A stretch of DNA of 64,000 bases. Origin: Acanthosoma haemorrhoidale (lineage: Eukaryota > Arthropoda > Insecta > Hemiptera > Acanthosomatidae). This document shows positions 49,518 through 61,500 of this stretch, in pieces. The notes beneath the pieces are model-generated. The model was not told where the DNA came from, ran no database searches, and saw only the letters and a program-made list of their open reading frames with translations. The stretch is taken from NCBI GenBank assembly GCA_930367205.1, contig OV884011.1:41491754-41555753 (forward strand), read 5' to 3'. Numbering within the stretch: position 1 is the stretch's first letter; each line of letters begins with the position of its first letter. A program made the position numbers and the translations under genes.

Positions 49518-52500
49518 CTAAAATAAATAAACATTAATTGACCAATTATTAACAGTATTTTCCAGCACAAGAACATATTTACAAATGTTTTGCAATTATA
49601 AATAAAAATCCAAGGCACAACACTGCATAAAAGGGTACAGCAAACTGAAGTTGATATTAATTAGTTTAGTTATCGACCTTTGTTTTGGTTTCCGTACTAC
49701 ACTTATTAATTTAAGTAGCTGCTCACTATTTATGACAGTGATAATATGTTTTGAATTCATTTTCAATAATGATGGGGTGAATGAAGAAGAAAAAAACAAA
49801 AGCAATCTCCTACCCGACAAAAAATGCAATTTTTTATTTTTGTGTTAATTTTTTTGACTAAGCAACAGGATTATAACTTGCCATATTTCCTAATATTTAT
49901 TAATTTTTAAACATAAAGCACATAGGTTTAAACAGGTATTGGGTGAATAATATTCATTATGAAACCACAGAGACGTCTGAAATTCAAATTATAGGTAAAT
50001 TAAACAAGTGTGCTAGTCTACAAAGTTAAAATGTTATGACGAGTGATTTTTACATCAATTGTAATTGTATTTGTGTATATCTCACTGTTTTTTGAGTAAG
50101 CTTATAATATATCAATTAAAAATGTACATTTCTCAATTTGGAAGGCCGAGCCCATCCTCAGCTATAGTTTTGTAAGTGTATCTCTTAAAGAAAAAATCTT
50201 TGGAGGTGGGAATTGAATCCAGTTAATTGCGGTTAGAAGTTATCATCCTAACCACGAGGCTACAGAGATAGCTAAATAATAAGAAGTACACAATAATACT
50301 ACAAATAAGTGGGTTAAGTACATAGATTAATTCACCTCTCCTGTGCTAGTGATAATAATGTCTTTCTCTGACAGCCTCCTCTTGACTGGACGAACGATTG
50401 GAACTATGCCACCAAGGAAAGGGTTGTTCCTGCCCTCGAAGTCAGCTGGAGGTGGTATAATGGAATCTAGAGTCCCCCGAGAGGAGGTCTCATCCCCACT
50501 GGTGTCTGGCTGTGCTGTCGCTACTTCAGGGTTGCTCTCAGAAGATGGGGGAGTCGGAGGAAGGTCCTGCCTTTCCTTTCCGTCCTGAGAAAATAAGTGA
50601 TAAAGTAAAAATTAATATCTTCAATACATAATGTAATGTTCCATAATTTAATCTCTTACTACTAGAAACTAAAGCTGGGGGGAACAGTTTGTATAATCAA
50701 CTGTCATGTATAATTGTATAATAATATAAACTGTATAATCAAACAAGGATTGCGGGTGAATGAGAAAGTTTGGTAAAACTAGCTGATCCAATTTTGGTAT
50801 AAGTAGCCTTACTATTTTTTTTTTATAATATATTTTACCAAATATTATATATTAAACAAAAAATATGCATAGAAAGTGAGGAAATAATAATGAGGGGAAC
50901 TTGGCACAAGGTTTACTAAAAAATAATTAAATGACTGTGAATAAACTATTTGGTATTTTTGACAAAAACTACCTCAATTTAGTTGATAAACCATGTTAGT
51001 TACTACAAATTGCCCAAAAAAAAAAAAATAAATAACTGAAATATTTATAAAAAAAATCAAATAAATTGAAATCGGCTGGAATGATGTTAAATACATAATT
51101 TCTTTTGTCAGGTACCAAAATGTTATTATCTGGAATATTTGCCTCAAGGAAAATGTCCGAAAATTAAATAAGAAATAACAAACGATGAATGACTTAAAAA
51201 ATGAGATATTTAATAGACAGGGTCCACATTTAATTTGTCATCACATACTTTCTGTGATTACATCTTAACCAAAATATATGAAACATACCCAAGGGTTGTT
51301 GAACACACCTTTAACATTTTAGATTGATTTGATCATTTTACAGAAGTTTTAGCAGAGCCTCTGCCTCTCCCTTAGTCAATATCAGACAATAAGTTTTTAT
51401 CCGTTACAAATATAGCTATTAATTACCTTATTAAGAGAACTCCTTAGCATTCGCCTTGCTTTCCTAGACTTACGTAGCCTTTCCGTTTCAATTCCCTGCT
51501 CCTTTATTCGCCTTTTGATCGCCCTTGCCTCTGGGTACATGGGAGTTGAACTTTTTATACAAACCTGTTAAATAATTATAAGTTGCAATATCAAGGGAGT
51601 TTTAATACAAACAAATTATTCATTAAAAAATTATTGATCTCTGTACTTACATTATGACCACTGGCTGGCACTCCTTTTGGAAGCACTAAAAGTCTTGTTT
51701 CAATATGAAGGATATCGATACCTGGGAGCGTGTCCTTTAAATCTTTTAAGTCAAAATCATCTCCGGGTCTGGCCGGTAATAAACTCCTACAAGAAAATTA
51801 AAAAAAAACCAGTCAATACAGGCATTTATATTACAATTCAAGAGTATTTTATACTATTATTTGTTGAATACATCGTGGGAAACTCAATTTGTTACATAAT
51901 AAAAACCAATACTCTATCGGTCATAGATATTGGAAAAGAAGACTTGCTCAAACAGCAAAGCAGCCAAATCAAGGGAACCAAAATCCTAGTAAGAGAAGCC
52001 AAGAAAGTCCTAACCAACATCACAGCAAGGAAAGGGGTCAGCCTATACTGGGTCCCTGACCTTTCAAGTATAGACAGGCTCATAGTTTGTTGGTCCTGAG
52101 CCTGCTATTGGCCCTGTCTAAAGCCACATCTGCCTTCATATTGGAATGGCGGATGTGGACCAAAAGGGAAGTACAATGCCCCAATAATATCAGCTGTAGA
52201 CTGGCCAAGCTATTCATTAACAGACCTACAAAAGTAAACAACTTCCAGTTATTGAATTTGACCAGTAAAATATTAACTTTATTATAGGAATTTTGACCAG
52301 ACAATGCAGATTAAACTGATACCTATCCTAGATAGGTGTGTCCAAAAAGTACATTTATCCTAAATGAAAACTGGAGGAGGAAACCCTAGGAGAATGCAAA
52401 GCATTCAGCAAACTAATGTTTTACAACCTATACTGTGACAGGATTCCATTAGAGGAACTTAACTCCATCAAATGGAAATTAATCCTTGACTTTTTTCAGG

Positions 52501-55500
52501 TCAAGAAGATTCCAAGAGGAACAATAATATGGATAAGGGTACAACATAAGGAACAAAAAAGGGCCTATAGGCCTAGTTCTCAGACCTATAAAACCCAATT
52601 ATCCAACTAGGAAAAGGAGACTGTGGACCAGCACACCAATAACACAAGTTTTGTTTTTTAACATGGCAACTAGTCCAGTTTTGACCAGTGTTTTAGGCTT
52701 GTACCGCAGTTCAGGTAGTATTAGTTTGGTGCGTATGAAATGTCGGATTTTCTTTAAATGTGAACATTTGACTCCCTGTTTTTGTTATGCTTTTGTTTTT
52801 GACATAACCTGGTTTATAGTCGTACTGTCCATTGCCAGAGTCACATTTTAGCAAAGAAGATTTTCTCAAAAGTGTTCCCTTTTGTTATTTGCTTTGAATT
52901 TTGCATCGATATGAATTCAACCGATATTCGTGTAATTTTTTATTTAATTTAATTAATTAATGATAATTTGAAAAATTTCGGTCTGGTGATTTTTTCCTGC
53001 AAAATGAACCGCGTGGAAGACCCGAAACGTCTGTGAAAAATTATGCTCTGAAAGCATTGGTGGAAACGAATCCAACTGTTTCTTCAAAGGAACTTGCTGC
53101 CAGAATGGAAGTTGACCATACAACAATATTGCGACATCTTTCTGAAATTGGCAAGGTGAAAAAAATGGATAAGTGGATACCGCACAAACTAACCAAGCGA
53201 AATAAGCTGGATCGCTTGAACGTATGCTCATCATTGCTAACCCGATTTAATCCAGATCCATTTTTCGATCGGATCATTACTTGTGATGAAAAATGGGTTC
53301 TTTACGACAATAGGAAAAGGTGTGCTCGGTGGCTTGATAGGGATGAGGCTTGTGCTCATACTCCACGGCCATCACTTCATCCACGGAAAATTTTAATCAC
53401 AGTTTGGTGGAATGTGACTGGAGTAAATACACTACTCATTCCTTCGAACTGGAATGACAATTACAGCCGAAAAGTATTGCCAGGACATTGAAGAAATGCA
53501 TAAAAAATTGAAAATTATACGCCCATCACTTGTTAATTGGCATGGCCCAATACTTCTCCACGACACCGCTCGGCCACATACATCGTACAAAACAATTGCA
53601 AAATTAAATGAATTAAAATATGAAATTTTGGAGCACCCACCTTATTTACCGGATCTTTCGCCAACCTATTTTCATTTAAACATTTAGAACTGTTTTTACA
53701 GGCTAAACAGTACGAAAATGAAGACAGTCTGAAAAATGTCATATCAGAGTTCATTGATTCTAAAGATCAGAATTTCTTCAAGACAGGCATCTATGCATTA
53801 AAATCTCGTTGGGAAAAGTGTATTGAAGTAAATGGAGCATATTTTGATTAAATAAACAGCTTTTGGAAAAAGATATGCAGTTTAATATATTCACTTAAGA
53901 ATCCGACATTTCATTCGCACCAACCTAATACAAGGCACCCGGCTGGTCTCCCTACTAACCAGTCATTATTATCTAACACAAGAGTACTGCTGTGTACTAG
54001 CTGTTCACCCAACATTTGCCCTTTGAGATAATTCCCTCTCTGTTCATGAGCATTTGTCCTACTAAATGAAAGCTTGATGTTATTCTGATGCTATCTGAAC
54101 ATATAACTATCATAATAGTCATAGGTACTCTTTGTGGGATGTTTATGAGCATTTCTATTCTAAATTAAGCAAACTGAATAACTACTAAATAAATTAAACT
54201 ACATGAATGTAGTAACCATTCCAAAATAAAACTCTTTTTTAGGGGGTTTGTTGAATTTTTCAAAACCAGAAACCCTTTAATTTGTTCATCTGTCTGTCTG
54301 TTTTCACTGTCATCTGTCATCTTTGCGAGTCCCATGCTCAAGCTATAGACTGAAATTTTACATGGAATAAGGGAGACAAGCACAATAAAGCCATCTCCAT
54401 ACAACATGAGTAAGTCTCAGTAATTACAAAATTAAAATTTTTCTAGCTTTTTGAGTAGGATATCAAATAAGATCTCGACTTCTAGTTAATAATATATTAG
54501 ATGTGTTGGAGTTCAAATACACCATCAAAATTTTTTTGCAACCCTTTATATTAGATAGATGATATTTTGCATTTAAGTTTTACCTACACCCCAGAGGTGC
54601 TAAAAATGAATGCAACCTTACAAAAAATAATTAAGGGTTAATTATCTATCAATAAAATGTAGTTAGAAAAAAATATTTAAATATTAAATATTTGCTTAAG
54701 TAAGGTATCAAATTAAATATATTGACGTACTGATTAATAATATGTATTATGAGTCGGGGGTTTAGTGAACTAAATCATTAAAACTAAAAATCTAAGGAAA
54801 CCTTGTGAAACAATCAAATTGTTTGATGATGTAACCTTAACTGAATTTTTTAAAACTATAACACAAAACATTGTCAATTTTCGTTGTGGTAAAGATCCTA
54901 TGCTTATTAGTAATTATTAGCCAAATCAAAAATATTCATTGACGGGATTGGGACTCGAACCTAGAGGACGACCTCCCTAATATCCAGTTTGATGTTCTAA
55001 CAACTGGGCTAGTCCTGCATGAGTAAGGACCCTTTGGCAATACCAACCATCAGTAACAACATGTCCGCAACTATAACTCAACCAGCACATGTATCACTGC
55101 AATTTTTATTGAGAAAACTTAAATATTAAATTAACATAAATTTAATTTTTATTGAACACAATACTACCTGAGTGCTCCATATGAGATTTCATGATGTATC
55201 CTAAAAATAAATATGCAAAATATAAAACTAATTACCTCGGTGGAGGAGGTAGGAACTTGAGCCGTGCACTGTTATTCCAAGCATCGGAAAGTATTTGGTC
55301 GGAGAGAGGTTTGTTCGGAGGAAGACTGAATACTGGGGTAGGAGGGGGAACACGGACCCTAAGGCCCCATTTCGTTGTCCGACTTTTATCTTCCCTCGCA
55401 CATTTAAATCTGCAACAAACATATAAATAAGAAACTTAACTAATATCTTTTAATCAGTTGCCATTTTTATTGAGTGATTCTTGTTTTCCAGCCTAAACTT

Positions 55501-58500
55501 TCAATGAGGCAAATACTATTTCCACCTCAAAATTAATCTCCTTGATATAGTTTCACAGACATAAAGTTTGAAAACTAGAGTTAAATTAAATTAGTTTAAA
55601 AATCAAATATCTTATATACAAACACAAATGACTATAAAACCACAATCAAATAAATAACTTACCTATTTCTATTGCTAGTAAAAACAGACAAGACGATGTC
55701 TCTCCTATCTGATTCATTAGTCTCTAATATCTGTAAAATAGAACATAATAAGCTTTCATATAACCATAAATACTAACCTTTTAACAAAATAAAAACACTA
55801 ATATGCTAGCAATTTATTAATCAGAAAAGAAATAAAAAAAGTGCAACCAAATATTGAAACATATGTCAACATATAATATATGTAATATATAATATATATA
55901 AGTACATATTATGTACTTATTTTATTTAAAAATAAAATAAAACTCATCAATATCAATGATAATTAGTGGAGGGGGGGGGGGAATTTGATTTGCTGTCTCC
56001 TTCGAAGCAGCCTAGGTACTGGTGGCGGTCCTCCTCTCCTGGAACAGTCCCTTGTGATGGAGATGAGAGAGGACAGCTAGAAGAGTTTCCACATCCTCTC
56101 CAGAGAAGAGTAGACAAGAAACCAAGGAGGCTGGAGGTCCTCCTTGGCAAATGGACTAACGAGGCGTTGAATGTCAGGAAGACTAGTACCACGAGAAGGG
56201 GAGCAACCTGAGTATATTGTTGTGATATTTTAATGTTATGATTTTTGATAGTGTTTTTATTAATAAACTCAAAATTAGCGGGCATAAATGAAAGGTATCA
56301 CGATTCATGAATGTTTAAACACTATTCGTTGCATTGTCTCTAACATAAATATTTATAATATAAATAATGTCAATAATTTAATATAAATATTTTATTTTAT
56401 AAACTACGTAAATTAAGCAAAGTATAAATATCCGAACAACCAAAGAGGTCAAGAGTCAAGAAGGCAGCGGTAGGTAGGAGAGAGAACAAGGCTAAGAGCA
56501 GGACACTCCCTCTATTCATCTTGGAACCGGCAGAGGATGAGGCAGCACGAGGAGGGACTCCAGCCAGGTAGCAGCCTCACGCTAAGGCCCGGCGACTGCC
56601 TCGTGGTGCATCAGGGAATACCGGCCCAGACTTGCATCCGGCCTCGAGACAAGATCCACACACTCTTTCACTGACGATCAAGAAGAAGACGCTAATCCGA
56701 ATCACGCAATAGAAGACGACCATCGAAGATAGCAACACAAAGAAACACTGGCCAGTATAAATACGTAAATTTAGTTTTAACAGTATTATTTATTGCGTAC
56801 GTATTTTATTTGTATATCAATTGTAAAATAAATCTGTGTAAATAAACCATTATTCCTATTGCCAGAAGTTTCCTATATTTTATTAACAGAACCTTGAGAT
56901 AACGTAAAAGTTAAATATAAAGTTATAAATAATAAATATTTTAATAATACACTTCCCTTCAGTAGGGGATAAATATCAGGCTATGGGCAAAATGGGTCCC
57001 CCCATATTATTGGGGCAAGCAAATTCTCATGAGACAAGGTGGATTTCTATCCAAGCTGCACGAATACAAAAGGGCAAAAGAGCAAAAGACCTGCAGAGAA
57101 AAGGATACAGCAGAACAGATCATGCCCTTCTATCGAGCCATGGAGTCCGCCAGCCCACAGCTACTCCATTTGATAGGAAAGTACAGCTTGGAAGAAGCCC
57201 ATCGCTGGTCAATACAGAAGGGAATTTTGGGCCAATTCTTTTCTTCATCCAAGAGTGGAGGTAGCTTTAGGGACATGGGCACTTCATTATCTTGAGGAGG
57301 GTGCTGAACTGGGATTTACGAAGAATGTCAAATGTGGAATGGTGTACTAGAGGTTTTTAGCATGAATTAAGAAGCAACAAACAAATATGGTAGGTCAAAT
57401 AGGGAGGAACTAAAATTGCAAAATTTTAATATCGATTTAAATGGGTTAAATGAATACAAAAAGGATGCCATTTTGTGGAGGAAATGGTATTAGGTGAAGA
57501 ATCCGAGAAAGTGGTGGTGGGTATGACAATAAAAGATACAGACCTTTGGTGGAAGTTGAAGTTCATTCCAATTGCTGTTGATGAACTTCATTATGTCGGC
57601 ATCAACATCTTCGTACTTCTTGGCTGTCTTTAATGTTAAATTAAATGCTGCTAAATGCACTAGATCGATCCACTTCACTTCTAACCTCCTCAGGAACTCT
57701 TTTCCAGAATTGCAAAGTGTACACACAAATACATAAAATCTACAAGTAAATAAATATATTAGCGATAAAATAACACAGAAGTATTTCTATATTTTCCAAA
57801 GATCTTATTATAATTAATTATAAACTATACAGGGGGTGTTAAAAAAGTAATGCAAGTGTTCTTGTAAAAAAAAATTATTAAAGATACAGTTACAAATGTT
57901 TAGAAATCCTTAAAATAATCTCCTCGGGTATCTACATATATTATCAACTATTTTCCCAGATACGGTTTACACTCAAGAAGGCCTTTATGGGAACCACCCC
58001 ATTCAGAGCAGACATCACCGCGGCTTTGATTTTATTGATTTGATACAGCCGGCTTTGATCATTTTAATCCATTAAAACTGTGCCCTTTGAGGATGGTCTT
58101 AATCCTCGGAAACAAAAAAAGTCTGCCGAAGCCAAGTTGGGACTGTAAGGGGGCTGGGGCAGTGTTGCAAAGTTGTGCTTCACCAGGAACTATCGGATGC
58201 GCTGAGTGGTACGGGTGGGAACATTGTCATGACAGAGCACCCAGGTAGTGACAAACTACTTTCGCACGCAGAGGACTTTTTCTCTCTACCTTTCAAGAAC
58301 ATCCAAGTAGTAGGTCATCTTGACGGTCTGCTTTGTAGGTACAAACTCTTTGTGGACCCATACCCTTAGCATTGAAAAAGACAGCCAGCAGTGTTTAAAC
58401 ATTTGACTTGCTTCAAGGTTTACCACATTACTCTGGCACATCTTTGAGTTTCTGGTGAAGCAACAAGGCATGGTACCATGCAGTAACAAATAGAAGTCTG

Positions 58501-61500
58501 CCGGAGCCAACTCGGGACTTGCTGTGATTGCTGGGGCAGGGTTTTCCATGCCTGGAAAAAAATGTGTACATCCCGGAGGAGAGTACTTTGAAGAATTCTA
58601 AACATCTGTAACTATAACTTGAATACACTTTTTTTACGAGAACACTTGCATTACTTTTAGAACATCCTCTGCATAATGTAAGGTTTAAAGAACACTTCAT
58701 GATGTGAAGTCCCTTGAGTCAAATCACCTATTCACTCAAACATCTTGACTGTACCAATAGCTTATCTCCTCAAGATTGATTATAACCACCACTTTATTCC
58801 TTTCTCACTTTGTGTATTGCTGCGAAACTTGTGAGATAATCTTTTAGGAAAAGACAGGGAAAAAAAACAAATTCTGTGTAAACTTCTAATAAAATTTTTA
58901 AAAATTAACTAATCTCCACTGTATTCAAATAACTTTCTTAAAAGACATAGATGGTCATAAGATTTTCAAATTCATTAAATCCAAAAAACAAAAATTAAAT
59001 GCTTTATTTGAAGGGTTCAAGCCAGGGGAACTTTTACAATTTATTTTTTGTTTTGGTCCTCTTGGGAGAATCAAATAGGTAGTTTTAATAACTAATTGTT
59101 TGAAAAAATTAAATAAAAATTACCTATCCCCAATGAACAATGGATAGCGCAGGGAGGCGAGACACCTGCCATGAAACCACTGCCTGCACCTGCTGCACTG
59201 GAGCATCCTCAAAAACCACTTGCCTGGTCCACCGCAGTAGCAGTATTTGTTTTCAGTGTTGGATCGGTGCTGCAAGTCCCAGTGCAGATCATTTAGCTGT
59301 AAAAACATCAGAAAATATGCTTTATGAATATTAAAGAGAATAGAATATGAGTAAATTAATGTATTTTTGTCTACAGATGAAACAATGTGAAACGCTTAAG
59401 GTAAAATAAGACTATTTTCATTGCACCCAACTTCAAATTTAAGTTTAAAGCACAACTCTAAAAAAAATTAGCTTGAAAATACATACTCAATATGATAATG
59501 GAGAGAATAACGAACATATCAATTTTCAAAATGTGCTCAATAGTTCCCGAATTGAAATAACAATTTCTTCAAGTTAAAAGGGTGATCTGTCTGAATGAGT
59601 GATACGTGTGGGATAAAAGCCAAAACTTTCTCCTTTTCCTGTTAAGATAGCCTTTTTAATTACATTCCCTACTATTTTTATAGAGACAGCCTGCAGTGTT
59701 ACAGGTCAAGGTACCATAGGAAAATAATTGGAGGTCCCACTTTAAGGCCAAATGTCCCCTCTTTAGATCGAAATCTCTCCACCACGAAGCAGCACCAAAA
59801 TGATCAAAATTTAAATTACCTCTAAAACCCAAATCAGTGATCCGATTTTATTTCTAAAAACTTGACACTTACTGTTCGTTTCTTAACATATAATTGATGG
59901 AAGTTGGGTCTGTATGACTTTAACAATAATATTCAGAGAAATCCCATTTTAAAAAGATCTCAAGTGTCCAAAAAAATATTTTGGGGCATAAAAAAATCGA
60001 AAAAAAACAGGTTATGGCCAGGAGCCAATTATAAATTATTATTGGCCTAAAAAAAAAATATATAAACATACCAACAATACCAAAAAAATAATATGACCAC
60101 TGCTCATGATAAGTGTTTCAAAAATTGGGACGGTCCATTGCCATGGACAACTACATGTTATAGGAGACTTTCCAGCAGAGCAAAGAAATGCATGGTTTGG
60201 AATACCATATTGTAATCTGGGATGGTGACTCAAGAGTTTTCTTCAAATTAAAAACTTGTGTCAGATAAGACCGTGTCATAAGCAAAGTGGAATGTGCAAA
60301 TCATGCCTTAAAAAATTACACCAATAGATTATATTCTTTACAAAAAGAATCTAAGATTAATACTTACCATGAGATAATATTTACCAACAGTATAATACAA
60401 AAATTAAAAAACTGCTTCACAAAGTTTGAAGTTTTGAGTGAATTTTTCAATTCACAATTTAACGTATTTGGCGAACATGCGTATTGTTACCCTTATTTTT
60501 ATAGAAAAGTGAATCAGTCGAACTGACTACTCCCCAAAAAGGCGCTTGTTGTGAGAAAGCCTGTATTTGTTTAAGGCCATTAATTGCCAAGAGTTGTCAT
60601 CACCATCACCTAGTAGGCAATAGCACTAGTAAAGCTACTAAACTAAGCTAAGCCCAGCACTCTTTGTTAAGAAAATGGGATTAAGAAAGGAGTGTGGGCA
60701 TTCAACTTGCCGTAAATCTTTATTTAAAAACAGAAACAAAAGGAAACCAAAACTTAACAATTTGATCCAAATTGATTTACAAGATTACGGTGAAAAATGC
60801 AGTCAAGTAGACTTGGAAGAAGAAATCCTAAATGAATTAAAAGCGAAATAATTAAGAAACATAACTTTACAGAAGAAAAAATTATCCATCTTCAAAAAAT
60901 GACAATGGACAAGCAGACAATGAACTGTTACGGCCGAGAGGATTGACTGACAGTTTCAATTTTGGGTTGGTTTGCAGAAGAAAATCAACCTGAAAGTGAG
61001 CTCAACTGGACAAACAAATTTTATATGGAAGTATTCAATGTGGTAAACCAATGCAATGTGGTAAGGCTCACTCAATGAGAAAATTGCAGTGCGGCAGGCA
61101 GTTGGAAGAAAGCACTAGTATAAAAGTGGAAGCATATGTACTTAAAATATACAGGTTCCTGCAGGCGTCATCAGATGGACTTATTGGTGAAGACACTATA
61201 TTTCAGTCAGCAAAGAATATGACAATTATAGAAGCATGTCAAAAATAAAAAAATTTCTGTCTGGATAAGACCTCTCAGAAACTAAAAAAAAAAGCCTATA
61301 AGTACTCCTACCAAGTAAATTGACAAAATATTAAGGTTAACTAAAAACAGTGGAGACAAGTGAACAGAAATTGCTGCTTTGGGAATTTCTGATGGGGATG
61401 AGATTGTTGTAGAAGGGGAGAATAGAGTAGTTGAGAATAATGACTGAGGCATGAATGTCCCTTAGTGTGAAGGACCTACTGAAATGGTTCCGTCCAGTAA

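Noticed and set aside
51677..52099. 140-codon open frame on the plus strand
   Set aside because: Its left half is the reverse complement of a Pcl exon; the right half is a LINE RNase H remnant. Not one gene.
54940..55020. A functional tRNA gene
   Set aside because: A and B boxes are present but the acceptor and anticodon stems do not pair; treated as a SINE-like head.
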